Shown: piece after piece, positions 17,781-25,508 of the stretch
How the letters are laid out: every line of letters starts with the position of its first letter
Position numbering within the stretch: the stretch's first letter is position 1
Origin: Bernardetiaceae bacterium
GTDB lineage: Bacteria; Bacteroidota; Bacteroidia; Cytophagales; Thermoflexibacteraceae
Direction: 5' to 3'
Length of the DNA stretch: 64,000 nucleotides
Assembly: GCA_025056255.1 (NCBI GenBank)
Contig: JANWVT010000004.1
Location: forward strand, 1-64,000
The notes under the pieces: model-generated
Told to the model about the DNA's origin: nothing
The model's input: only the letters and a program-made list of their open reading frames with translations
Databases searched by the model: none
Program-made: the position numbers and the translations under genes

Positions 17781-18236
17781 TGTGCTTCGCTCTAAGATGT
17801 AGGTGACTGCACTGTCGAAGTCGGGCATAGACCGAACTGTAAAAGCAGCCATAGAACTAAGAGTTTTTTCTAAATAATCGGCAATCCAACGCTTAAAGGC
17901 ATTGGTATCGTGGGCTTCGCGCAAACCAATCAAAATAAAATCGTTGCCGACGATATTTTTCAGCTGAGAAAACCAAGAAGTAACTAACCAAGCGCGGTCT
18001 TGTATAGAAGAGCCATTGCTTTTGGCTTGGCTGGCAATGCATCCTCGAACAGGGTAGGTTTTTAACACGCCTAACAAAAAAGTGTACAACCGGCGGTATT
18101 CCTGATGTGTAAAAGTGCCAATAATTTCAGTGTACAGTACCTTGTAGGCAGGATAGTAAAGTATTTGCCCGTAGGGTTGGCAAAAAAGTACCTGTGGCTC
18201 TGCTGGATACAAAGTTGATGATGGGAAAGTGTGCAT
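17724..18236 (-). CDS. STAS/SpoIIAA-like small protein, paralogue 1 (function unknown)
   Basis: A 170-residue soluble protein clearly related to the product of the next gene upstream. Shared motifs are YGQILYYP, EIIGTFTH..YR, CIASQ, GSSIQDRAWL, FILIGL and KRWIADYLEKTL. Alternating hydrophobic strands and helices, and a closing amphipathic helix, resemble single-domain STAS or SpoIIAA-like proteins; this is a fold guess, not a family match. The last 19 codons overlap the end of cdsA on the other strand and look unlike the paralogue, so the tail may be a later extension. Gap to the paralogue: 29 bases, so the two are probably co-transcribed. Confidence 0.7.
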   Translation of the reverse strand: MHTFPSSTLYPAEPQVLFCQPYGQILYYPAYKVLYTEIIGTFTHQEYRRLYTFLLGVLKTYPVRGCIASQAKSNGSSIQDRAWLVTSWFSQLKNIVGNDFILIGLREAHDTNAFKRWIADYLEKTLSSMAAFTVRSMPDFDSAVTYILERSTLKQVDQPNEGNNKRSREQ

Positions 18237-18265
18237 ATAAATCTAAGTTTACCTCTATCGTTAAG

Positions 18266-18760
18266 TTACTTGGCTTTCCGATAATCGTTGGTTCGCCATG
18301 AATCGGAAGATAGTCTTTCTTGTATTATCAACATGGCATCATCAAAACTTGTGGCAGACAGCACAGAAAAAGGAGCAAGCAAGCGTAGACTTCTCTCTAA
18401 AAAATCGGCAATCCAACGCTTGGTGTTATTGTTTGAGTCTTTAATTCCTATTATCATAAAATCTGGGGTAGGAAACGCTTGACTCAACAATGGAACTAAA
18501 TGGTTAATCAACCAGCTACGGTCTTGAAAAGAAGAACCAAAACTACGCGATTGACTGGCAATACATGCACACGCCTGCAACTGCACAAGCAACTCATAAG
18601 TATAAGTGTAAACCTGCCGATATTGCATATGAGAAAAAGCGCCAATCATCTCCACAAAAATGGTTTTCATTTGTGGGAAATAAAGTATCTGCCCGTAAGA
18701 CTCATCTAAAAATACCTCTACGGGCTCTTGGGCAAACCATACACTATCGGGGCGCTGCAT
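18266..18760 (-). CDS. STAS/SpoIIAA-like small protein, paralogue 2 (function unknown)
   Basis: A 164-residue protein aligning along its length with the gene downstream: YGQILYFP, EMIGAFSH..YR, CIASQSRSFGSSFQDRSWL, FMIIGI and KRWIADFLERSL. No signal peptide or membrane segment is visible. The start is supported by a strong Shine-Dalgarno (AAGGAG at 18771-18766, five bases before ATG), which is rare in this phylum and in this window. I do not recognise the family; a STAS-like regulatory role is an inference from the predicted strand-helix pattern and size. Confidence 0.72.
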   Translation of the reverse strand: MQRPDSVWFAQEPVEVFLDESYGQILYFPQMKTIFVEMIGAFSHMQYRQVYTYTYELLVQLQACACIASQSRSFGSSFQDRSWLINHLVPLLSQAFPTPDFMIIGIKDSNNNTKRWIADFLERSLRLLAPFSVLSATSFDDAMLIIQERLSSDSWRTNDYRKAK

Positions 18761-18985
18761 ACCTACTCCTTATGCATAAAGATAAGAATATTGTGCCAAT
18801 ATCCGGTTAGCTGCAAGCATCAATTTAACTCATAACCACGCCGTTGTTAGTTTCCTAACAAGCCAGCGTTTGCTGCGCGATGAGTATTTGCCCCAATAGC
18901 ATGAGCAAGAGCAAATGTTCTGAAAGCTGCAAAACTGCTTGTTTGGGTAATTTTTCCTGTAAAAAGCCGACTACCTAAGGCGCTC

Positions 18986-20497
18986 CTAAGCAATTTGCGT
19001 TTTAAGACCAAAATCTTTTGCAACCAAATCAGCGACTATTTTTGCTGAGCAAAGGCTCAGCGGAATGCCTCCGCCCGGGTGTACGCTGCCCCCGCAGAAA
19101 TACAATCGTTGAATGGCATGAGAAAAGTTAGCATGCCGTAAAAATGCTGCATAGCGGTTATTACTACTGTTGCCATAGAGTGCTCCCATGGCTGAGGAGG
19201 TACGCAATTCAATGCTGCGCGGATCTAAAACGGCTTCGGTGGCAATTAGCGGAGCTATATCGGTTTGCAACATGCGGCTTAGCTTAGCGATTACGTGCCG
19301 GCGGGTTTGGGCTATCAGTGCGTCCCAGTCTTGTCCGGTGTTGTTGGGCGCGTTAATCATAACAAACCAATTTTCGCAGCCCGCTGGTGCATCCTCAGGT
19401 TGGTATTTGCTTGTGATGTTAATATAAACAGTTGGGTCAGAGTAGATGGTTTTGTAGTCGAAAATGTGGGTAAACTCCTGCTGGTAATCGGCGCTGAAAA
19501 AGATGTTGTGCAGGTCTAACTGTGGAAAAGTACGGATAATGCCCCAGTAAAAAATCAGGGCAGAACTCGACTTGGGTTGCCGTAGAATTTTGGCAGGTGC
19601 TTTTGCTTGTGGCAATAACTTGCGGTAGGCATTGGTAACATCCATGTTGCAAACTATCACGTCTGCTTCTACCAACTTCCCGTTGACTGCCACTGCTACT
19701 GCCGAGGTTTTGCCGTTAGTTTGCTTGGTAATAATCTGACTAACAGGGCTTTGTAGATAAAACTGCACGCCTTTGCGCTTAGCTAATCGCACAAGGCTCT
19801 GGCTAATTTCGTGCATGCCACCTTTAGGAAAAAATGCCCCCAGATTGTGCTCTAAGTGTGGAATAATATTCATAGTAGCAGGAGTTTGGTAGGGGCTGGA
19901 GCCATTGTACGTAGCATAGCGATTAAACAGTTGAACTAATTTCGGATGCTGCAAAGCTGCCTCATTGGCTTTGTTCATTGTACGGAACAAATCTAACTTG
20001 CCGATTTGTCCGATGGCTTTTAGTATTTTTTTAATAGCAGTAGCGTTTGTAAAGGCATGTAGGCGGTGCAGGGTACTTTTTAAAAAAATATCTGCGGTGA
20101 GCTCGTACTTCTGGCGACTGGCTTGTAAAAAGCGCAAAACCCGCTGCGAATCGATGCCTAATTTTTCAGATAGTTCTGCTGCATAGCGGTGCGGCTCAGC
20201 AAAGGCACGCAAAAAGGTACCATCTTCAAAAAAGTAGTGCGTAATCACCTCTAAACGTGTATAAGCAAAGTGGTCGTTGGGGTTTTCGCCTGCCAGTCGG
20301 AACAAGTCGGTTACCATTTCGGGCAGTGTAAACAGCGAGGGTCCTGCATCGAACCGGTAGCCATCTTGCACAATTTCCGATAATTTGCCACCTGTATAAG
20401 CATTGGCTTCAAAAACCTCTGTTTCAAAACCCATGCATTGCAAACGAATAGCTGCCCCAATACCAGCAATACCTGAGCCAATAACTACCGCTTTCAT
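18986..20497 (-). CDS. crtD: Carotenoid desaturase of the CrtI/CrtD family, probably 1-hydroxycarotenoid 3,4-desaturase
   Basis: This 503-residue FAD enzyme has the N-terminal dinucleotide site VIGSGIAGIGAAIRL, then GGKLSE and the phytoene-desaturase-type segment YRFDAGPSLFTLP (about residues 47-59), and the C-terminal FAD motif YFCGGSVHPGGGIPLSL. The central piece LHNIFFSADYQQEF..IF is, as I recall, typical of CrtD from Bacteroidota, which desaturates hydroxylated carotenoids, rather than of CrtI. CrtD versus CrtI cannot be settled by eye. No other carotenoid gene adjoins it; crtW lies 43 kb away at the right edge. Confidence 0.82.
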   Translation of the reverse strand: MKAVVIGSGIAGIGAAIRLQCMGFETEVFEANAYTGGKLSEIVQDGYRFDAGPSLFTLPEMVTDLFRLAGENPNDHFAYTRLEVITHYFFEDGTFLRAFAEPHRYAAELSEKLGIDSQRVLRFLQASRQKYELTADIFLKSTLHRLHAFTNATAIKKILKAIGQIGKLDLFRTMNKANEAALQHPKLVQLFNRYATYNGSSPYQTPATMNIIPHLEHNLGAFFPKGGMHEISQSLVRLAKRKGVQFYLQSPVSQIITKQTNGKTSAVAVAVNGKLVEADVIVCNMDVTNAYRKLLPQAKAPAKILRQPKSSSALIFYWGIIRTFPQLDLHNIFFSADYQQEFTHIFDYKTIYSDPTVYINITSKYQPEDAPAGCENWFVMINAPNNTGQDWDALIAQTRRHVIAKLSRMLQTDIAPLIATEAVLDPRSIELRTSSAMGALYGNSSNNRYAAFLRHANFSHAIQRLYFCGGSVHPGGGIPLSLCSAKIVADLVAKDFGLKTQIA

Positions 20498-20886
20498 GTG
20501 TCAACAATCCAGTGAATTGAGCAATAAAACTATGCTAAAACAACCTATTTGTAGGCATTCAGTTCTAAGCAAAAGTCATTTTTCCGTTTTGTTACAACTG
20601 AGCAGCCAAGCCAAAAATCATGAACTTAGCAGCTATTACAAACTGGTGTAGGTAAGGCAAATGAGATACAAAGTTCGCCTGATAAATAGCCGAATACTTA
20701 GTGTAAGTTAGCCCCCAAAGTGCTTTGCGCTTGTCAACGCACACTTGCTACTTAGTGCCTGTGGAAATGCAAGCCATACTTACAAGTTTCGAAAGGTAGT
20801 CCTATGCATTAGCAAGTAGTTATTGGTCAAATAGGAAGGGGGCTGATTTTTGCCAGCACTTAGCCGCATAATGCGGGTGTATTATA
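20498..20886. other. Intergenic stretch between crtD and the rplW terminator
   Basis: This gap of nearly 390 bases has no convincing reading frame, tRNA-like fold or repeat that I can see. It must contain the crtD promoter (leftward), but I could not find a good TTG / TAnnTTTG pair; CATAGTTTTATTG on the minus strand just before crtD is a weak candidate. Confidence 0.4.
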
Positions 20887-20924
20887 ACAAAAAAAGCAGG
20901 TTGCTTGTACGAAACAACCTGCTT
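20887..20924 (-). terminator. Rho-independent terminator of the rplC-rplD-rplW operon
   Basis: On the minus strand AAGCAGGTTG and CAACCTGCTT form a perfect ten-base stem around an 11-base loop, followed by TTTTTTGTT. It begins 20 bases after the rplW stop codon. This is the clearest intrinsic terminator in the left half of the window. Confidence 0.9.
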
Positions 20925-20944
20925 ATAATTACCCAAAACGAAAA

Positions 20945-21232
20945 CTACTCTTCGCTGTAGAAGTCAATCATTTCGCCTTCTGCCAATTGTACAATGGCTT
21001 TTTTATACTTAGGCGTGCGTCCAGAAACGAAGCCGCGTTTAGTGAAGCGTGATTTACTTTTGCCGGCTACAATAATAGTCCGAACGTCTTTTACATTTAC
21101 GCCGTACATTTCTTCCACTGCCTTTTTAATTTGGATTTTATTGGCTTTGAGGGCGACTTGGAAGCCGAAAATGCCCTTCTCGCTCTGTAAAGAGAGTTTC
21201 TCTGTGATTAAGGGCTTTATTAAAATATCCAT
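20945..21232 (-). CDS. rplW: 50S ribosomal protein L23 (uL23)
   Basis: The 95-residue product has the L23 N-terminus ILIKPLITEKLS, the helix KIQIKKAVEEMYGVNVKDVRT and the C-terminal strand YKKAIVQLAEG. L23 sits at the peptide exit tunnel and binds trigger factor and SRP. It follows rplD by 39 bases. Unlike the usual S10 operon, rplB does not follow: a strong terminator closes the transcript 20 bases after the stop. Confidence 0.96.
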   Translation of the reverse strand: MDILIKPLITEKLSLQSEKGIFGFQVALKANKIQIKKAVEEMYGVNVKDVRTIIVAGKSKSRFTKRGFVSGRTPKYKKAIVQLAEGEMIDFYSEE

Positions 21233-21271
21233 GTTTTCTTTTGTTTACGTGTTGAAGTATCACCAAGAAAT

Positions 21272-21901
21272 TTATTTGCCAAGCGCTTCATGAATAATAG
21301 GCACGGCGCCCTCACACAAAACAAGTTGGTCGCAGTTCATCACATCGTAGGTATTCAGGCTGTTTACCTGTACTACTTTGGTATTCTGCAAATTTCTAGA
21401 AGACAAGTAGAAATTAGGATTAGGTTCGGGCAGTACCACCAATGTTTTCTTGTCTGCCAGAGAAAGCGCATTCATCATTTTTACATACTCTTTTGTTTTG
21501 GGAGCAGCAAAAACTGGATTTTCCAATATGTGAATGGCATTTTCTCTTGCCTTGTAGGTAAGTGCAGAGCGACGCGCCAGTTGCTTGAGCTTTTTGTTGA
21601 GCTTGAAGCTGTAGTCGCGCACACGCGGTCCAAAAATGCGACCGCCTCCAATGAAAATAGGAGCTTTTCGGCTACCATGACGCGCTCCGCCAGAGCCTTT
21701 TTGTTTGATGATTTTTTTGGTAGAGCCCGCTACTTCGTTGCGCTCTTTGGCTTTATGGGTACCTTGGCGACGGTTTGCCAGATATTGTTTAATGTCTAAA
21801 TAGATGGCGTGGTTGTTTGGCTCGATGCCAAATACAGACTCGGCTAAGGTTACAGTTCTGCCGGTGTCGCCTCCTTGTATGTTTTTTACAGACAGTTCCA
21901 T
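21272..21901 (-). CDS. rplD: 50S ribosomal protein L4 (uL4)
   Basis: A 209-residue L4 protein. The extended tunnel loop is visible as GTHKAKERNEVAGSTKKI..QKGSGGARHGSRKAP (about residues 48-82), followed by GGGRIFGPRVRDY and the globular C-terminal half. In many bacteria L4 also represses its own operon; whether that applies here is unknown. It is 19 bases after rplC and 39 bases before rplW. Confidence 0.97.
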   Translation of the reverse strand: MELSVKNIQGGDTGRTVTLAESVFGIEPNNHAIYLDIKQYLANRRQGTHKAKERNEVAGSTKKIIKQKGSGGARHGSRKAPIFIGGGRIFGPRVRDYSFKLNKKLKQLARRSALTYKARENAIHILENPVFAAPKTKEYVKMMNALSLADKKTLVVLPEPNPNFYLSSRNLQNTKVVQVNSLNTYDVMNCDQLVLCEGAVPIIHEALGK

Positions 21902-21920
21902 GTTCTCAAGTGCATTTTAA

Positions 21921-22541
21921 TTATTTCTCAATCAACACGAACGAGTTTCTTGCTCCCGGAACAGAACCGGAAACGACCAGCAAATTAGCCTCAGGCATCA
22001 CTTTCAGAACTTTGAGGTTCTGCACCTTTACACGGCGACCACCTGTACGACCTGCCATGCGCAAACCTTTAAACACGCGGGAAGGAAAAGAACAAGCACC
22101 TACAGAACCCGGGTGGCGTTGGCGGTTATGCTGACCGTGAGTAGCTTCTCCTACGCCGCTAAATCCGTGTCTTTTTACTACCCCTTGAAAGCCTTTTCCC
22201 TTAGAAGTGCCAACTACGTCTACGTAGTCGCCTTCACTGAAAACGTCGGCTACGCTCAGCGTATCGCCTAAGTTTACCTGGGTAGCAAAGTTGCGGAATT
22301 CCACCAGCTTGCGCTTAGGTGTAGTGTTGGCTTTTTTGAAGTGTCCTAACAGAGGCTTGGTGGTATTTTTTTCTTTTTTCTCACCAAAACCCAATTGAAC
22401 TGCATCGTAGCCGTCTGTTTCCTTCGTTTTTACTTGCGTTACTACGCAAGGACCAGCTTGTATTACTGTGCATGCGACCATTTGTCCATCGGCACCTACA
22501 ACGCTAGTCATCCCGATTTTTTTTCCTATGATACCAGACAT
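21921..22541 (-). CDS. rplC: 50S ribosomal protein L3 (uL3)
   Basis: A 206-residue L3 protein with the N-terminal [25 protein letters not shown], and the peptidyl-transferase-centre extension around [29 protein letters not shown] (about residues 115-150). It is the first gene of its operon: no rpsJ lies upstream, but a divergent gene does. A good promoter is found at 22614-22585. Confidence 0.97.
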   Translation of the reverse strand: MSGIIGKKIGMTSVVGADGQMVACTVIQAGPCVVTQVKTKETDGYDAVQLGFGEKKEKNTTKPLLGHFKKANTTPKRKLVEFRNFATQVNLGDTLSVADVFSEGDYVDVVGTSKGKGFQGVVKRHGFSGVGEATHGQHNRQRHPGSVGACSFPSRVFKGLRMAGRTGGRRVKVQNLKVLKVMPEANLLVVSGSVPGARNSFVLIEK

Positions 22542-22584
22542 TGTTGTGAATAGTTTGAACAGCTTACGCCCAAAATTGGGAGCG

Positions 22585-22614
22585 CAAAATTAGCAATTGT
22601 TTTGCTTCCATCAA
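22585..22614 (-). promoter_or_regulatory. Promoter of the rplC-rplD-rplW operon
   Basis: On the minus strand TTG (22614-22612), a 19-base spacer and TAATTTTG (22592-22585) fit the Bacteroidota consensus TTG / TAnnTTTG well. The predicted start of transcription would lie about 37 bases before the rplC ATG. Confidence 0.6.
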
Positions 22615-22635
22615 GTTTTCCTTCCAGTATTTTTG
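22601..22635 (+). promoter_or_regulatory. Possible promoter of the exported phospholipase C/nuclease-like gene
   Basis: TTTG (22601-22604) and TATTTTTG (22628-22635), 23 bases apart, match the Bacteroidota promoter elements, though the spacing is at the long end. The -33 element lies within the divergent rplC promoter region, so the two may influence each other. Confidence 0.4.
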
Positions 22636-22662
22636 TAAATCAGACCGAAAAACTACCTGATT

Positions 22663-23694
22663 ATGAACAGAAGCCTCGCTTTTATTAGCACTTGGCTATT
22701 GTGTAGCCTTATTTGCTCATCTGCCCAATCTTGGGGCTTTTATGCTCATCAGCGCATCAATCGCTATGCGGTGTTTCTACTACCTACTGAAATGATTGGC
22801 TTCTACAAAAAACACATCCAATTCATTACTGAAAAAGCAGTTAATCCCGACAAGCGGCGCTATGCAGTAGTAGGAGAAGCAGAACGACACTACATTGATT
22901 TGGATGTATATGGCGACAGCGCTTTGTACAAAATGCCGCGCCGTTGGGAAGATGCCGTTGCTCGGTACACAGAAGATACCCTACGTACCTATGGCATTGT
23001 TCCTTGGCAAATTAATCGCATGAAATACCAACTTACTGAGGCTTTCAGGCGGCGAGATGCAGCCGAAATTTTGCGGCTCTCTGCCGACTTGGGGCACTAC
23101 ATTGGCGATGCAAACGTGCCGCTACACACCACTGAAAATTACAACGGGCAGAAAACGGGACAGAATGGTATCCATGGGTTTTGGGAGTCGCGCTTGCCTG
23201 AGCTCTTTGCCGACCAATACAACTTTTTCATTGGGCGAGCAAGCTACGAGGCTCATCCGCTCATGCGTGCTTGGCAGGCAGTAGGGGAGGCTCATGTTGC
23301 ATTGGACAGCGTATTGGGCTTTGAGCGCGAACTTACCTTGCGCTTCGGAGACGACCGCAAGTACAGCTATGAAACGCGCAACGGGCTCAATGTACGCGTC
23401 TATTCCAAAGAATTTGCTGCTGCCTATCATCAAATGCTGGCAGGGCAGGTGGAACGTCGCATGAGAGCCTCCATCAAAATGGTAGCCGACTTTTGGTTTA
23501 CTTGTTGGGTAGATGCCGGTCAGCCCGACCTCAACGAACTTGGCAGACAAACGTATGTAGAACCTTCCGAGCCCGAAGCCCCCCAAGGCGAGCCTTTACC
23601 CGTACGCCCCCACGAAGGAATGCCTTTTGGCTGGCGCAAATTCAACGCACAAGGGTGTTGCTACTGGGAAACCGCATGGGCAAATGCAAGGTAA
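22663..23694 (+). CDS. Exported zinc-dependent phospholipase C / S1-P1 nuclease-like protein
   Basis: The 343-residue product starts with a signal peptide (to about residue 22), and the mature protein begins WGFYAHQRINRYAV. The initial Trp and spaced His/Asp residues are those that bind three zinc ions in this superfamily; further ligands lie in LGHYIGDANVPLHTTENYNG (about residues 145-165) and GIHGFWESRLPE. Related enzymes hydrolyse phospholipids or single-stranded nucleic acids; the substrate here cannot be read from the sequence. The C-terminal 45 residues are Pro/Glu rich and end with Cys-Cys. It stands alone, divergent from rplC. Confidence 0.82.
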   Translation: MNRSLAFISTWLLCSLICSSAQSWGFYAHQRINRYAVFLLPTEMIGFYKKHIQFITEKAVNPDKRRYAVVGEAERHYIDLDVYGDSALYKMPRRWEDAVARYTEDTLRTYGIVPWQINRMKYQLTEAFRRRDAAEILRLSADLGHYIGDANVPLHTTENYNGQKTGQNGIHGFWESRLPELFADQYNFFIGRASYEAHPLMRAWQAVGEAHVALDSVLGFERELTLRFGDDRKYSYETRNGLNVRVYSKEFAAAYHQMLAGQVERRMRASIKMVADFWFTCWVDAGQPDLNELGRQTYVEPSEPEAPQGEPLPVRPHEGMPFGWRKFNAQGCCYWETAWANAR

Positions 23695-23782
23695 ACCATG
23701 TGTTTGCCAATAAAGTACTATATTCGTTGTTGAAACATCAACCTAATTGACACATTATTGTGGTATCAACATTTTTCTGAAA

Positions 23783-24682
23783 ATGCAAATTACTGTTTCG
23801 CGTCGTCGTTTTGTAAAAAATAGTGCTTTTGCCGGAGCTGCCTTGCTTGCTTCGCCTGCTATTAGTTTGGCTGAAAGTGCTGGCAAGAAAAATATTAGCA
23901 TTCAGTTATACTCGGTTCGGGAAGACATGAAAAACAACCCATTAGCAACCTTGCAGGCTCTTTCCAAAATGGGCTACAGGCAAGTAGAGCATGCCAACTA
24001 CCGCGACCGCAAGTTTTACGGCTATTCTCCCAAAGAGTTTAAAAAAATCCTTGCCGACTTAGGTATGAAAATGACCAGCGGGCATACCCTCTTCGGCAAA
24101 GAACACTGGAATGCCACTGCTAAACAAGTAACAGACTTGTGGAAAGTAACATTAGAAGATGCTGCCATCGTAGGGCAAAAACACATTATCAGCCCTTGGT
24201 TCCCTTGGGACAAGAAAAATATCGACGAGGTAAAAATAGGCATCGAGGGCTGGAACTACGCCGGCATGGAAGCTAACAAAATGGGCTTGCGGTTTGGGTT
24301 CCATAATCATCACCAAGAATTTGAAGAAAAGTTTGACGGAAAAACCTTGTACGAGATTATGTTGCAAGAAAGCGATTTGAAATATGTGTGCCAACAGTTA
24401 GACATTTGCAACATGTCCATCGCACAAGCAGACCCGATAGAATGGATGAGCAAATATGCCCGATATTTCGAGTCCATTCATGTGAAAGACCTTTCCAAAG
24501 ATAGCAACGAAAGCACTGTACTAGGCGACGGCAGATTGGATATGCCACGTATTTTGGAGTATGCTAAAAATAACTGCCCTGTGAAGTATTGGATTATTGA
24601 ACAGGAAGCCTACGGAAACCGCACCCCTTTAGAATGTGCCGCCCTCAATTTAGACCGCTTGAAAAACCGATTTAAACTTTAA
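23783..24682 (+). CDS. Exported sugar phosphate isomerase/epimerase-like TIM-barrel protein
   Basis: A 299-residue protein of the xylose isomerase-like TIM-barrel family (AP endonuclease family 2 fold). Metal-binding positions are visible in FGFHNHHQEF (about residues 170-180), CQQLDICNM, and ESIHVKDLS, and a Glu in YWIIEQEAYG. The N-terminus SRRRFVKNSAFAGAALLASPA is a twin-arginine-type signal, so it probably works in the periplasm. ATG 23783 is preferred to an upstream TTG at 23747. Substrate unknown; relatives act on sugars or inositols. Confidence 0.85.
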   Translation: MQITVSRRRFVKNSAFAGAALLASPAISLAESAGKKNISIQLYSVREDMKNNPLATLQALSKMGYRQVEHANYRDRKFYGYSPKEFKKILADLGMKMTSGHTLFGKEHWNATAKQVTDLWKVTLEDAAIVGQKHIISPWFPWDKKNIDEVKIGIEGWNYAGMEANKMGLRFGFHNHHQEFEEKFDGKTLYEIMLQESDLKYVCQQLDICNMSIAQADPIEWMSKYARYFESIHVKDLSKDSNESTVLGDGRLDMPRILEYAKNNCPVKYWIIEQEAYGNRTPLECAALNLDRLKNRFKL

Positions 24683-24683
24683 G

Positions 24684-25010
24684 TGATTGCTGAGGTGTTT
24701 TGTCAGGTCAATTTTGCCAAAATCATATTCATGCAGGTAAACTCGCCATTATTCGTTTCCTCATGAATGCCCCTTACTGCGCGTGGAGATACATGCAAAG
24801 ATGAAAAGACTTTGGCGTGTAGAGGAGGGTTAGAAAATTCTGAAATGTGAAAACCTCAATCCAAACTCTTTAAGCTGTTGTTTGTGTCTGGTAGTAAGGT
24901 TGTTTTTCGGTTATTCCATACTTGCCATCTTATTCATTTTGCCATGCTGTTTAAGTGGTGATTGAGGTTTTATTTATCATTTTTGACCCTTGTAAAACCT
25001 AAAATGCTCT
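24684..25010. repeat. Dispersed intergenic repeat, copy A
   Basis: This 327-base copy shares with copies B (37346-37600) and C (45611-45825) a head (GGTAAACTCGCC..CCTCATGAA) and a tail (GTGATTGAGGTTTT..GACCCTTGTAAAAC). With B it also shares CGTGGAGATACATGCAA and AAAAGACTTTGGCGTG; with C it shares AGTAAGGTTGTTTT and CTTGCCATCTT. It holds an inverted repeat of its own, AAAACCTCAATC (24850-24861) and GATTGAGGTTTT (24960-24971). The tail reaches to five bases before moaC. No gene is seen in it. Confidence 0.75.
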
Positions 25011-25014
25011 AAAA

Positions 25015-25503
25015 ATGTTTTCTCATTTAAATGCTTCACAGCAGCCTCATATGGTAGATGTTAGCCAGAAAACTGCTACCTTGCGCATGGCGCGTGCCCA
25101 AGCTCGAGTAGTGGTAGGCAACAACATTTTAGCGCTATTCAACAATGGCGACATTCAAACACCTAAAGGTGCTGTTTTCCAAACAGCTATTATAGCGGGC
25201 ATCATGGCTGCCAAGCGCACCGATGAACTGATTCCATTGTGCCATTCATTGGGCTTAGACGGTTGCGATATTCTCATCACTACACAACCACCCGACCAAG
25301 TCGTAATTGATTGCACAGCACGCGTAACAGGGAAAACAGGGGTAGAAATGGAAGCGCTTACAGGTGCTACTGTTGCTGCACTTACCATTTATGACATGTG
25401 TAAGTCTATTTCGCCTCAAATAGTGATACAAGAAGTTAAACTGATAGAGAAGCGCGGCGGAAAAAGCGATTTTATCTACCAAGAAAACACTCTTCAATCG
25501 TAG
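25015..25503 (+). CDS. moaC: Cyclic pyranopterin monophosphate synthase (molybdenum cofactor)
   Basis: MoaC converts the MoaA product to cyclic pyranopterin monophosphate, the first stable intermediate of molybdopterin synthesis. The 162-residue protein has MVDVSQKTATLRMARA at its start, GAVFQTAIIAGIMAAKRTDELIPLCH (abbreviated here: KRTDELIPLCHSLGLDG carries substrate-binding residues) and GVEMEALTGATVAALTIYDM with the catalytic region. No other moa gene is close, which is unusual. The gene is followed five bases later by the ABC permease. Confidence 0.95.
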   Translation: MFSHLNASQQPHMVDVSQKTATLRMARAQARVVVGNNILALFNNGDIQTPKGAVFQTAIIAGIMAAKRTDELIPLCHSLGLDGCDILITTQPPDQVVIDCTARVTGKTGVEMEALTGATVAALTIYDMCKSISPQIVIQEVKLIEKRGGKSDFIYQENTLQS

Positions 25504-25508
25504 CTGTT

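Noticed and set aside
20498-20944. A possible tRNA in the gap between crtD and rplW
   Set aside because: No T-loop GTTCRANNC with matching acceptor and anticodon stems was found; the same search by eye in all gaps found none.
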